In this document: in pieces, positions 33,567 through 46,040 of the stretch | Position numbering within the stretch: the stretch's first letter is position 1 | Layout of the letters: every line of letters begins with the position of its first letter | From: Conus ventricosus | Lineage: Eukaryota > Mollusca > Gastropoda > Neogastropoda > Conidae | Reading direction: 5' to 3' | Assembly (NCBI GenBank): GCA_018398815.1 | Contig: CM031614.1 | Span: 46,988,799 to 47,052,798 of the forward strand | Length of the DNA stretch: 64,000 bases | Made by a program: the position numbers and the translations under genes | Notes under the pieces: generated by a model | What the model was told of the DNA's origin: nothing | Database searches by the model: none | What the model saw: only the letters and a program-made list of their open reading frames with translations

Positions 33567-35984
33567 ATTACACATACTATACCGTGGCTCACTAATTGCA
33601 ATAAGCGGCAGCAATTTGCTATCCCTGCCTCGTATACATAAAGTCCGTACGGACAACAAAACCCTTAAAAGGGGCCCTCGTGCCTTGCGCAGCTCAGAAC
33701 CATCCTCTTTTCTTCGGCAGCCATTTTCCCGTTAAGCCGCGTGTACACGAGCAGCTAAGTATTTTTTTACTTTCTCCGCAACGATCGATTGTTGTTGCTG
33801 TTCTTTGGTGTCCTTGTTTAAATGTTTTCATTTAAGGGAGAAACGTACATGAAGCGATTGGGTGGTAAGGCGAGAGTTAGGAAGGTTTCATCTTTCGTTT
33901 CCCTGCATCTCGCCGGCAGGCTCTTTGTCTCTAGCCCCGCCAAAACCTCCTCTCCCTTCAGCGCACTTTCTCCCAAGAGTTTCACTTAAACTCACTGCGT
34001 TCTGTTGTTGTGACAGCGAGCTCTTTCTCGCAACCCAAAATTTTTGTGACGGTGATCGGCTCAGCTGGGGTTCTGTCGATCCCGTCCCCTTGTCCCCTAA
34101 GGGCAATGGGACTCAGCTGGGGTTCTGTCGATCCCGTTCCTTTGTCCCGAAAACGGCGAGCGACTCAGCTGCGGTTCTGTCGTTCCCGTGACGCATCTTG
34201 TGTTCAGTTCAGCGCGGTTTTACTGCACACAGTTCGGTTTCCATGGCAGAACCGAAGATGCATGAGCCCTCTACGAAGGCTCCGGGAGGGGGCAATGAGT
34301 AGCTTCTCGTCTACCTCCCCCCTCGCTCGGTAGGCGATGCAAGGGAAGCAACTTCCTCTCAGGGGCTTGAATCTCGTTCGGCCCCCGGTTGTTTCCCCTT
34401 CCCCCACCTCATGTGCCCTGCCTCTTTCTTTTGGGCGAACACTTGGGTTCGCCCTCTTTTCCGAGCGCCCCTCAGGGACCGGCGCATTAGGCCCCCCATT
34501 TACTGGGTTGGGCCAGCAGCCCACCCTCAGCCCCCCCCCCCCCCCCCCCCCCAATCGGGGGGTCAGGCCCTTTGCCTTGGGCGCCATGGGCCCATGGCAA
34601 TATCCCCCGACCATGGGCTTTCCACAGCCCCCTGCTCCGGGGCTTCCGGGTGGCCGGGTTTATGCCCAGCCCTCCACCAGTGCAGGCCTCCTTCTCCCAG
34701 GCCCCCTCGGCCCACCCAGTGACGGATCCCTCCCCCGGGTGTCTGGGGAATCAGCCATCCCAGGCCACCCTGGGCTTTCGCCGCGCACCGCTTCGCCAAG
34801 GGCGGCCACCCCCTCAGTCTGTGGATCCGACCTTGGGGATTCTGAGTCAGAGGAAGAGGGCCAGTCCCCCCGGGTTTTCTTATTCCTTCCAGACTCGGTG
34901 GCCTTTCTGGCCCCCTTGTCCCGGAGGCGGTTTTCATCCTCTCAGGAGGTCGGAGCCCCCTGCCCTTCGGCAGCGGGAACTCGCCCTGGGATCTCGCCCA
35001 TTGGCAGCTATGCCCTCCTCTCTGCTAAGGAGTCGGTCATGGTGGCCGACTGCATGAGGAGGGCCAAATAAGAGTCAGGGGCACGGAGGCACGGGAATCA
35101 TGCCGGGTTCTGTCCCTGATTTTCCGGGTTTGCGCTGGCGTGCGGGAAGCTCCATAAGCCAGAGAGGCTTCCATTTGCCAAGAAGGCCTTCTTGGCAAAT
35201 GATACTATCCCGGAAGCCACTCCCCCCCTCTCCCAGGAGGACCTCCTCCTGGTCAGGAGAGGTCGAAATCACACGCTAGGCAGGTGTCCCTTTCAGACGC
35301 TGCCTTGCCGAGTGGGAAGAGTCTGCGGGAGGGTTTGGAGGCCATCTCAGTCATCACGGCTGTTCAAGCAAGTTACTTAGTTTGAGTCTCAGGGGAGTTT
35401 ACAGCTGCAGAGACCAAGCCGTGAATGCAGGTGAGGGAAAGGAATGTTTTCTGCAGGCCGCTCCCCACCAGCCAGCTAACCGCACTGTATTCGGCCAACG
35501 AAGTCATCTGTTCATAGCGGTCTGGCAGCAATGCGTTCGGCAAGGTTGAGCGGCCATTACAAATGGGGCTGTAGGTTTGATAATTAGTTTTGTCATGAAA
35601 AAAATGTAATATATCTGCACTATTGAGATGACTGAATTGGCGAATTCCAACAATTCTTTTAATACCAAACTCGACGGGTTTTTTTTCTTGTAGATAACAT
35701 AGATGCCGCAAAAAAGCTTGTACGCAAGTGGTTCCCGGGAATTTTTAGAACAATGACAAACAAACACAATATTGTGCAAAAATGACGTCATCACTTTTTG
35801 GGGAAATTAATTTCCATAGTTAAGTAGTACACAAGTTTGATACAGCCCTGCTCAACTACAGCAACAAAAATATTGGATTACAAATGTGTAAAGCCTTGTT
35901 TGTTTTGCCCTTTCACTAAGTGTCTCAATAAGGACGGGAAAAGTAAAGCTGTGTCATGGATTCCTTCCTAGGGGGACTAGGTCT

Positions 35985-38279
35985 GCCCTTAAGGATCCTG
36001 ATTCAGATTCCCTTTACCATCCGCCAGTCCGCGGACCAGCGGCAGTGGTAGCCTGTATTCAGTCAATGGCTGAAGGGCTTAAGTATTCGGCTGGGGCCTT
36101 CGCTAGGCTCCATCAGAACTCGGTACTAGCGAGGAGAGATGCTGTCCTTTTGGCAAACTTCTGTGGCCCGCTCTGCCTCTGCCCGCGCCTCCCTCAGAGC
36201 CTTGCCAGTCAAGTCAGGGTCTCTGTTCGGGAATCACGTACAGGCTACCATTTAAAAGCCAGGCCGAGATTAGGCGTGACCTCGCCTTTCAATCAGGCCC
36301 CCCTCCCCCCCCCCCCGGTTCAAAACGCAAGGCGCCAGCGCCTTTCTCATCACCGGGTCCCTCTCAACCCAAGGGACGACGGTCATTTGGACCCCGGGGA
36401 TCCGAGGCAAGCAACCCAGCAGGGTCCCGGGCCCCAGGCACGGCCGGCGGGTCCGAAGCCCCACGTCTCAGACGGCCCACCCCCAATGACTTGCCCCGAC
36501 CTGGGTACTTCACCCCAGGGCGGTCCTGTGGGCAGTCTGTCCAGGCACCTCAGTGCCTGGGAGCGGGTTCCCCCCAAGCCCTTGGGCTCTGCGGGTGATC
36601 AGGGCGGGGTTTCGTCTTCCTTGGGGTGCAGTAAAGGCGCCTCTCACTCCTTTTTCCCTCCTCCTTTCGCTCCTCCTCGGGATCTGGCGGCCTCTCAGGC
36701 CTTAGACCAGGAGGTCCTTTCGCTTTAGCCAAGGAGCCACAGAGGAATCCTCTTCCATTCCTCTCCGGGCTTTTATGGCCGCATTTTTGTGGTTCCCAAA
36801 GCTTCTGGAGGATGGAGACCGGTTCTAGGGCCTCTCGCCCTTTAACAGGTTTTTTATCGTCCTCCGTTTTCGGATGGAAACCCCCATGTCAATCCGCGAT
36901 GCCATGCATCCCCGGCGACTGGGCGGTATCCATCGACCTGACAGATGCATACTTCCATCTCTTTACCCCCCAAGGGACAGGAAGACCTCCGCTTCGTGTG
37001 GAGAAGCCCCGTTTTTCAGTTCAGGGCTTTTTCCCCTTTTGGGGTAGCCCCGGCCCCTTGGGTTTTCATGAAGGTGGCCCGGAACTTTGCTTGCATTTTC
37101 GGGAGAAAGGAATTCGTCTGAAGGCCTATCTCGACGATTGGGTTCTTCTTGCCTCATCCAGCACTCTGTGCTCCCAGCAAGCCCTCCAGGTTTTAAACCT
37201 CTGTCAGCAGCTGGGATTTGTTCGCAAAAAGGAGAAGTCCGATTTTCCCTCCCGTCGCAGCAGTTTCAGTTTCTGGGCATGTCCCCTTTCCACACCACCA
37301 ACTGGTTGGTCTCTCCAACCCCCCAACGCCTGTTTTGCCTCCAGCACCTCTTGGCCCCTCTCCTTTCCTTTGGGTCAGGCTCCAGCCAGAAAGCTGGCCC
37401 CGCTTCTGGTCTGATGGAGTCCTTGGCCCCCTTAGTGCCTCTCGGACGACTGCACAAACGCCGGTTTCAGCGCCTCTTTCGCAAGCGTTGGTCTCAGGCG
37501 TTGCAGTCGTGGACCTTCCGATCCTTCTCGGTCAGTGGTTCCAGTCATCGGTGGCCCAATGGCACTCCCAGTCTGGCTGGCTCAGGGGGTCCCCATCACA
37601 CCCCCTCCTCCACAGGAGGACCTGTTCACGGACGCGTCCCAGTCCGGGTGGGGTGCCCACGTCAGCTCTCTGACGGCGGCCGGGCAATGGTCCCCGGAGA
37701 TGGGATCCTGGCATATCAATCGGCTAGAGCTGGAAGCCGTGTTCCAAGCCCTCAAGGAGTTTCTTCCCTTCCTGAAGGGAAAACACAATTCTCCTCAACA
37801 CCGACAACACGACTGTGGCGTGTTATATCAACAAGCAAGAGGGGGGGCGTTCTCCCCTCCCTGTTCCCTGAGGGCGGAAACAGCTTCTCCTTTGGTGCGG
37901 GGACACAACAATCCGGATCTCGGCCAAGCACGTTTCCCGGGAAGATCAACATTCTCGCGGACTCCCCAGCAGGTCGCACATGGTTCTTCCCAGAATGGAC
38001 TCTCGTCCACTCAATCCTGGAACCTCTCTGGACTGTATGGTTCAAACCACAGGTAGACCTGTTCGCCACCCGGTTCAACCACCGTCTCCAGCTGTATGTC
38101 TCCCCAGTTCCGGATCCGGCAGCGTGGGCTGTGGACGCCCTGTCCATCCCTTGGTCCGGACTGACGGCTATGCCTTTCCCCCGTTCCCCATTCTGGGAAA
38201 AGTTCTCCGCAAAGCAAGGGAAGACGCAGCCACGCTTATTCTTGTGGCTCCACGCTGGCCGGCCCAAGCGTGGTTTCCA
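35985..38279 (+). pseudogene. DIRS reverse transcriptase-RNase H polyprotein, second representation
   Basis: Carries the same blocks as 20627-22928, with frameshifts at different homopolymers. The RNase H part is open over 37535-38056, and the WFKPQVDLFATRFNH region follows in a clean frame to 38279, where the hAT-like element cuts in. Confidence 0.75.
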
Positions 38280-39487
38280 CAGACCTGCCTACCTCATGTT
38301 ATGCTCATCAGTACTAACCACAGAGATTTTCAGTAATTTTGCATTTTCCTTCAGTAATTCCACGGACGCGTAATACACGGCGTTTTTGAACAAATAATGT
38401 GTACAAAACTCCAACTACATTTTTAACATTTTAACAAAAAATATAAACAGTAAAAAAGGAACAAAAACAACAAAGCAGAATTAAAATACCTTGGGATGAT
38501 GGCTAATGACGGACTCAGGACAGGAGTTTCAGGTCAATTCAAAGGTGATATACTTGACAGTTTGTAACTTACACAGCAGTCACCACAGATGACACCACTG
38601 ATGAAGAACCTAATGTACAACCCCCCCCCCCCCCAAAAAAAAAAAAAGTGTGTGTGTGTGTGTGTGGTGTGTGTGTGTGTGTGTGTGTGTGTTGCACTAA
38701 GCCTTGTATTGTGCCTGCTGCTTGGAGTAGGCACTCTTGAGATGGGACAAGGGAAAGTTGTTTTCGCAGATCAGCTCACACAATTGAACAGTCTTTCTGC
38801 GTTGGTGATCTTCCGTGTGTGGGTCTGACGGCTGCTCTCGCTGGATTTCGTAAACAACGATGTGATCTTCTGACTGGAGGCACTCGCAGCTGTCTCTTTG
38901 TGCATTTTCCCCGAGATATGGCGCTTGCAGTCATTTGCTCCCCCATGTCCGATGGAGAAGTCTGAATTGCACACCGAGCAGTATACAAATCCAGGTCCAT
39001 GTTTTTTGGATTGCAAAAGACAAGGCCAAGTCCGCGTGTATTAGGCCTACTTCGGAACACTTGCTTCTTCGCCTTCTTCCGTTGTGGCACAGTGGTTTTC
39101 GAACCCTCGTCGTCGGTTTCATGCAAACGTTTAGAAGATTTCTCCGCCATTTTCACAATCACCGGCAAAAAAAATCGGTTGAAACTTTGTCTTACAATTG
39201 CTGAACAAAAGGCTTCGAATGGCGTGCACAGATGTGATGGCGCGTCGTGTTGGCCCACAGTACCACATTGACCAATCGCAAGTTCCGAACCATCTGTGGT
39301 TTCGGCTTTAGTCAAAGGAAGTTACTCTGTGGTCTCGGAAAGGTCTAGCAGTCGACAATTTTTCGAGTCTGGAATTTGCGTAGTTTTTCAATTTTCTTTT
39401 CCGTAATTTCGCATGGAAAATCGTACCTCCGTAATGGGGGTTAATTTCCGTAAGATTACGGACGATTACGGAAGGGTAGGCAGGTCT
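38280..39487 (-). mobile_element. hAT-like element E1, second representation
   Basis: Same as 22929-24134. tttcca flanks the left end (38274-38279); the right end has lost two bases. The minus-strand zinc-finger frame lies within 38771-39150. Confidence 0.75.
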
Positions 39488-40706
39488 TTTCCAGAACTGT
39501 TACACCTGTCTCACGTGCCTCCGATACCGCTCGCCTTAAAGGCAAAGTCCCTGCTTCAGCCACGGTCAGCATTCCACACGGCAATCCAAACGTGCTGCAT
39601 CTTCACGCCTGGCTACTGTGCGGACGCGCTGTCTGCACAAGGCGCCTCCCCAGCGGTAATCGGCCTTGTGGAACATGCCCACAGTCAGGCACCCAAAGTG
39701 TCTACAGTGTCCACTGGAATGGCTGGCTCTCTTGGTGCTCCAGCCACGCAGTATAAACCTCATTCTCCTTCTCAATGCCAATTGGCGAACTACCTAGCTT
39801 TTCTTTCATCAAAAGAAAAAAACTTTCAGCCTCCTCTGTTAAGGTTCACAGGGCGGCTATTTCCACCACTATCCGCCAGTTAGGGGCCCCTCCTTCGGGG
39901 ACGACCCTTCTGCGGGATCTGGTCAGAGGAGCAGCCCTACAGGAGGCCCGATGCCCCCGCCGTAACCCCGGCGAGGGATCTTTCCTTAGTCCTCTCCTCC
40001 CTCAGGCTTCCCCCTACGAGCCCACCCGGGAGTGTTCTCTGAAATTCCTTTCCTTCAAAACAGCCTTCTCGTTTCCCTGGCCTCGGGAGGCGCTGCAGTG
40101 AAGTCCACGCCCTTAGTGGCCTGCCTGGGGACGTCGCCTCCAAACCGGATGGCTCGATATCTCTTCGCCTCCTCCCAGAATTTTTAGCGAAAAACCAGTT
40201 GCCAGGTTCTCCTTCCCCGACTATCTCCATTCTTCCGCTCACTTCTATCTCGCCCCAGACGACGAAGAACCGCACTCTCTGTCAGGTGCGCCTCTGCGGA
40301 GTATAGGAAACGCACGAAATCTTCCGCTCCAAGCAGTGCCACCTGTTTCTCTCTTACAACGAAGGTTATAAGGAGGACATCAGGCGCTCTTCAATCTCTC
40401 GATGGCTGAGAGAAGTCATTAAAGCTGCGTACGCGAGACCTGAAGGGATTTGGCTGTTTTCTCACCAAGACCTCATGAGATTAGGGCATGGGCGTCTTCG
40501 CTGGCAGTAGCTCATAATGTCAGCATTCAGAGTGTGTTAGATGCCGCATATTGGCGTTCCCCTGGCACCTTCATCCAATTCTACCTGCGCGACGTTTCTC
40601 GTCTGCGCGATGATGGGTCTAGGGGCATCGCATCAGCTGGGTGGCTCAACACTCCATCTCCGCCACACGCTCCAGCTCTTCTCGCTCCTCCAGGCGGTAA
40701 CCAGGT
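39488..40706 (+). pseudogene. DIRS tyrosine recombinase, second representation
   Basis: Same gene as 24135-25356. HEIRAWASS and FIQFYLRDVS lie within an open stretch at 40450-40700. Confidence 0.75.
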
Positions 40707-41074
40707 GAGCCCTCCTTCCAGGTAGTGCGACTCTGCATTATGAGCCACGGTATAGTATGTGTAATTAAAAGAAAATTTTTATTCTAAAATTACGTTTAAT
40801 CTAACATACTTACCGTGGCTCACGCAGAGGCCCTCCCTACCTGATCCCCGCCTTCCTGGTTCCATCAGGAGTTCTCAGTCAGGGTTTGATATACCTCGAA
40901 AAGAGGATGGTTCTGAGCATGCGCAAGGCACGAGGCCCTTTCAAGGGTTTTGTTGTCCGTACGGACTTTATTGTATACGAGGCAGGGATAGTAAATTGCT
41001 GCCGCTTATTGCATTAGTGAGCCACGGTAAGTATGTTAGATTAAACGTAATTTTAGAATAAAAATTTTCTTTTA

Positions 41075-41631
41075 TTATGAAAGAGTTATACACTCCACTA
41101 CAGAAAATAGAAACAAGCGAGACCTCTCTGGAACATACATCTAAATCAGTCTCTGAAGTCTTTAAAAGGAATTTTGTTCTTGTGTTTAGAAGAACAACTC
41201 CTTTTCATAGAGAATCAGAAGCGTTTTATAATCCAAAAATTGAGAAGGTTGCCTGTGTAATAAATGGCAAGTCTGATCAGTTGTATTCGGGGCGCGGACT
41301 TTTACCCCACCAACACTTCGATGAAATAAGAAAGTTGTTCGCTGGAGGTAGTTTAAAGGGATCCTACAGTTGATCGTGTATGTAAAAACTTCGCCTTTTG
41401 ATGTAAGAATAGAAGACTACTTAATAACCAAAATATGGGCTGTGGCTGAATTTTAGATCTACATTTGACAACAGATTGTTTGGAAGTGGAGAAAGGATAG
41501 GGCAAGATGGTATAAAAATAAATATTCACAAGAAAGCAGACGGAAACGCCCCAATAAAAATGCATGTTTTTATAGTTTGTGATGCTCAGTTAAACATTGA
41601 AGAAAACAGGCTAAAAGACGTGGCTTATTAA
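41075..41631 (+). pseudogene. MCP: Polinton major capsid protein, 3' half, second representation
   Basis: Same as 25731-26280, and cleaner: continuous from 41077 to about 41365, and the terminal TAA is visible at 41629-41631. Confidence 0.65.
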
Positions 41632-41662
41632 AATGTAGAAGAAATAACCTATTAAAAAAAAG

Positions 41663-42271
41663 ATGGATAGTTTGAAGTTCTGCCCAAAGATCCGCACTGT
41701 TCTCTTATCTGCCGGGATTATGGGTGTGGGAAACTGTTTTCGTACTTGATTTGTTACAAAAAATTTATACGGGTTTTTCATTACGAGCACATTGTTATAT
41801 TCTGCACAACCTTTAAAGCACAACAAGTCTTACAAAGAAAGAAAGTTTTATTTGGACAGACGAGAATTTTTTTTTTTTAGTTGATCCTAGCGACAAACTG
41901 AGCGATGTTTAGAACATTACTATAGACTATTTGAGGGAACTGAAACCTGTTTATTATTGAGGGACTGTTCAGCTGAACAAGACATTGTTAAAAAAAAGAA
42001 AAGCTCTGTCAAAGCTAGCCTTTAGTTTCGGGTTTTGGCTTTTAAAATCAAAAATATAATGCTCTTTAAAAGACTTTCGATTCGCAGTTAAAATCGGTTG
42101 TATTATTTTACACTAAGGAAAAAAGGGATAGTTTTGAAGATGTTTAAGTGAAAAATTATATAATAAGGGCAAAGATGAGTTAAAAAAATAAAACAGCTTT
42201 TAGAAAAATCTAAGCACGCTAAGCTATGCTTGCGGACTGACCCCCCAGTTCAATACGTTTGTTTATTGTAG
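41663..42271 (+). pseudogene. ATP: Polinton packaging ATPase, second representation
   Basis: Same gene as 26322-26914 but much noisier over 41690-42130, and the P-loop codons carry a base loss. Confidence 0.6.
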
Positions 42272-42331
42272 TTTTGTTTATTATTGATTGCTTATAACAA
42301 TTTGTTTTTTATAATTTTATATTAAAAAAGA

Positions 42332-43122
42332 ATGTCTCGAGGGCCAGAATCAAAAGCGCAGTAGCTCCTAAATGTGTTGCAGTAGAGCTAAAAGACTTTA
42401 GCGGACACAGCCGAGTTTTGATCTGATAGGGGTGATAGGAAATGTTTATGGATTTGAATACAGATGATGGGGTTTACAAACGAACAGAAATTGAAGACAA
42501 AAAACGACAGCAATATCCTAAACTAGAACAAATAAGAAATCTAGAAACAAACTGATTACGGGGAAATATGAATAAGGCTTTATAGACAAGACAATACTGG
42601 GTTTTTGCGTCCTGAAATAAACTGGGATTTTAAATTTGACTTGCGAAGCCCCAATGTATACTTTGATAAAAAAAAAAATTTTAGAAAGGGTTTGACTGCA
42701 GGCCCCTTTTTTACTAGTCTTGTTCCAGGAAAAAAACAGAAAAAGCAGATTGTAATAGATACATATAACGCGAATATGTGTGAGCAGAAAGAAGACCTTA
42801 GTTGAAGTGGGGGATTTACACAGTAACCCTAGAATTTATTCCAAAACCGCCAATGCCTAACACTGCTACTTTGATTTTTGTTTTATTAATTACTCCAGGG
42901 AGTCTAATTCTAGTTTTCCAGAACATGTTTTTAGCGCGGGGAGTACAATTTCCTCTGGAAACTTGGATGGGTCTCTTAAGCTCAGTATTGCCATTACTAA
43001 AAACGGAGATGAAATAAACACTTTCTCATCATCTGACAAGGTTACTGTGAATGCTGACAAAGACAAACTAACAGTACTCGACTTCATTTTCATTAAGTAT
43101 GTTGATTTTAAATGCTTTTTAC
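42332..43122 (+). pseudogene. Putative Polinton minor capsid protein, 5' part, second representation
   Basis: Same as 26976-27761. It is interrupted at 43122 by element E4 and its last codons follow at 44354-44442. Frameshifts near 42420, 42550, 42690 and 42820. Confidence 0.5.
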
Positions 43123-44353
43123 CAGGCATGGTACTGAAGGAAAAATCATTTTTCCCTGAAAATGTTTGGGGGTCCAGGGGGCGGTGCCCCTGGCGGGGTC
43201 AAAGGGCAGAGCCCCTTGCTGAAGGTTTTTCAGCAATTCTAGCCTGTAAAAAAGCCTCTCCTTGAACTAATTTCAGTTCTTCATACTAAGCAATTTCTGC
43301 CACAAAATAAGCTCTCCTAGAATCACTTTATCAGTCATTCCTTCAACCCAAAGGAGTTTTAACCCAAGTAGTCACATAGCAAAAATGAGTACATATCTAC
43401 ATTGCTTTAGGTGGCATACATTAAGTCAAATTGTAAACGTTTACTTACTATGTCAGTGAAGCACACACACAGTGTACACACAGGAGACCCCTCATTTTGC
43501 ACGACTGTGGTCATCATGTCCAGCACCACCAACACAGCATAGCACAGCACAGCAAAGTAGTGGTCTATTTCATGTCTTGAGTTCCAGTTTTGTTAAATAT
43601 GTTCAATTCTTTTATGATCCGTCTCCTCTACATTAGTTACTCCTTTTACTTTTTACATCTATCTGAATACAGTACAAAATGAGTTTTAAGTTTTGTGTCT
43701 CTTTTAACGTACAAATTTTAAGTTATGTGTCTCTTCAGTGCAAGCAATGCGAATGAGATGATTTCTCAGCCATCTGCTTCACGAGCAGAGCCTACTTTTT
43801 GTAATGTCCAAACCTTATTCTCTTTGCCTCCTGTCTGTAATGTTCAATGGCTTTTCTCTTTGAAGCCAGCCAAATGTGTTCCTTCTGGAACAGTTCAAAC
43901 TTTTTCTTTCTTTCTTCTTTTTCTTTCTCCAAAATGTGGTGGTAAGTCTATCAACTGTTCCAAGCACGACGAAAACGTTTCATTTTCGTGCTCCTGTTCA
44001 GCCAATCCCATCGCCATTTTGTTTGCCACACCAGCATCAATATCTCCTGTCGCAGAATTTCGCGGAACATGTCTGTACGCTTTGGCATTTTTATTTTTTC
44101 CTTCTTTTTCTTTAATCTTGTTCAAATTCGATCACGTCGACCCAGAGCGGAAAGCAGTGGCGAATGTCACGAAAGCGCATGCCCCGGAAGTAGTCCTGCT
44201 CAATGCTACTTCTCGCGAGATGAAGGCTTGAAGGAATGACCTGAAACGAACTAAGTGGGGTGGTCTCGTCGGCACAGCTCGTTTTTTTTTTTTTTTTTTT
44301 TTTTTTTTGCTTTTCGCGGATTTCCGCGAATTCGCGGACATGTACCATGCCTG
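43123..44353 (+). mobile_element. hAT-like element E4, complete
   Basis: Terminal inverted repeats caggcatggtac (43123) and gtaccatgcctg (ending 44353), flanked by 'tttac' on both sides (43118-43122, 44354-44358). A GC-rich hairpin-prone block lies at 43168-43220 and a subterminal 'cgcgga..ttccgcg' motif cluster at 44315-44340. The T run is at 44283-44308. An open frame at 43725-44231 shows no recognisable motif. Non-autonomous. Confidence 0.75.
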
Positions 44354-44442
44354 TTTACTCTGTTGGTGAAGTGCTACCAAAAGGATTAATAAGAACATTT
44401 TTACAAATTAATTTGATTAAAAATGGGGGTTCAACAGTTTAG
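44354..44442 (+). pseudogene. Putative minor capsid protein, 3' tail after E4
   Basis: Encodes SVGEVLPKGLIRTFLQINL and ends in TAG at 44440-44442, overlapping the next gene's start (44423). In copy A (7880-7975) this tail is contiguous with the rest of the gene. Confidence 0.5.
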
Positions 44443-44970
44443 ATTAGAGCAAATAACTGAACTTCAAAAAGAAATAGAAAGCGACTTGGATAAGTATAGA
44501 GTTACTAGAAAGAAATATGCTAAAGCTTTAAATACTCTTTCTTATGTAATTACTGGATCATCAGCTGTAGCTAGCGTAAGTGCTGGGTCTAGTGTTGCTG
44601 TTTTAGCTACTGGGTTGGAGCGCCAGCCTCTTTAGCATTAGGGAGTCTTAGTTTAGGTTTAGGCGCTGTCTATGATTGTAAGTGCTGTTTTAAAAAATTA
44701 ACTCCTAAATTACAAAAGCCACACTGCCATTGTAGCCCTAGCATCAGCAAAACTTTGTTCATTAAGATTAAGAATAAGCAAATCATTACAGGATGAAAAC
44801 ATTACAGACGAACAATTTCAGAAGCTTATGGCCGATGGTGAGGATTATAGACGACAAAAATTGAACTTCAAAAGGAGTGGAGAAAGACTTTTACTTCACG
44901 ACAGGTAGATACTGATGCAATTAAACAGAACACTGAAAAACAAACACATGATCAGTTAAACCCAAAATAG
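44423..44970 (+). pseudogene. Polinton coiled-coil protein with Ala/Ser/Gly hydrophobic core (X)
   Basis: The N-terminal 40 residues form a charged heptad-like helix (FRLEQITELQKEIESDLDKY). A small-residue hydrophobic region rich in Ala/Ser/Gly/Val follows (about 44550-44670), then a Cys/Lys/Pro-containing basic segment and a C-terminal charged helix ending HDQLNPK and TAG. Frameshifts near 44627, 44740 and 44800. It overlaps the preceding gene by 20 bp on the same strand, so co-expression is likely. A membrane-inserting or virion-core role is a guess from composition; the family is not one I can name. Confidence 0.5.
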
Positions 44971-45036
44971 GCCAAAAAAAAAAGTTTAGCAAAAAAATTA
45001 ATTTAGCAAAAAATAAACAACTATTTTTTTGTTAAC

Positions 45037-45994
45037 TCACTGTGTTTGGTGGGACAACTTGCAGCTCTTCACGAACAAAGGATCTTTAGGGCAGGTTTTT
45101 TTAGACGCAGTAGCACCGCTATAAGAGAGAGTCTCTCTTAAATAATATACGGGAGGGGTTGTTTTCATAATTCGTTCAACTTCATATACATCTACGCTCC
45201 AATGGGGTCTGTGGCTCTAATTCTAACATCACCCTCTGCCTCTCCAGGAGCATACAAGTATCTTACTTTTAGTCCAAACGGCAAGAGTTTTTGAGTCCCC
45301 TGCACATCTTCAGTAATGCTAATTTTTTTTAATTTGATTGCGTTTACTGGTTGCTTTAAATTCTTCATTGTTCATGGCACGTAAGACTGCTGGCAATCTC
45401 CTAACCCATTCTGTGTTGTGTTCTCTATCCATAATTTCTCTGTGATATTGATAGGTAAACAGGCGTCCAGCTAGATTCTTATTAAAGTTTTCTACTAGGG
45501 CTTGTGATCGATGGTTGCCTGGGATCCCTCTCTTAACTGTAACAGATTTTTTAAAAAAACAGCTGGTTTACAGAACCTTTAAACTCTTTTCCATCATCAA
45601 CTTGAATCATCCTAGGATACTTTAATGGGCCTCACATGTATATTTGTTGTAAAGCCACAGCCACAGCAGTTGAGCTTTTATCCGTTAAAGGTTCATGCTC
45701 TTTGTATCTTGAAGCCATGTCAACAACTGTCAGAGCATACTTAAACTTTTTTCTTCTAACTTTATCATGTGGAAGATACAGCAAGTCCATCTGGTGGGTG
45801 TCATTTTGGAACTGAGTTAACAAATCTAGGCCTTATTATTCTTTTGGGGGCAGGCAGATATATTTGCCAAATTCCCTGTTTTGAAAGCCAGTCTTTCGCA
45901 TCTGATTCAGACGCTCTAGCAGCTTTAACTCAGTTTTTCAATAGCAGTCTTTCCTTTCCAATACCCTTTAGGAGAAAAAATATATTTTGTACAT
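45037..45994 (-). pseudogene. INT: Polinton retroviral-type integrase, right arm
   Basis: About 319 codons from the start at 45994 to the TGA at 45037-45039. Same domains as 29907-30888: N-terminal helical region, TVVDMAS (first Asp, near 45710), VDDGKEFK (second Asp, near 45595), ALVENFNKNL (Glu, near 45490) and the VYYLRDTLS C-terminal segment. Frameshifts near 45345, 45550, 45650 and 45830. Oriented opposite to the left-arm copy. It converges with the coiled-coil gene. Confidence 0.8.
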
Positions 45995-46040
45995 CGTATT
46001 GTACTTCGTATTGCCCATATTTTAAATTGCGTTTTATTTT

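Larger units (their letters stand above)
33567..41074 (+). mobile_element. DIRS element, second representation
   Basis: Same insertion point, ends, internal complementary region (about 40732-40822) and nested hAT-like element as 18401-25730. Differences are mainly homopolymer indels. Left terminal repeat about 33577-33716, right about 40892-41033. Almost certainly the same genomic copy or its allele. Confidence 0.9.

Noticed and set aside
35373..35794. Minus-strand frames of about 100 codons in the DIRS
   Set aside because: They lie opposite the gag-like coding and the candidate intron; no motif is seen, and DIRS elements code on one strand.
43725..44348. Open frame of 168 codons and its antisense frames inside E4 as a transposase
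   Set aside because: No zinc finger, catalytic or dimerisation motif is visible, and the antisense frames run into the T tract. E4 is treated as non-autonomous.
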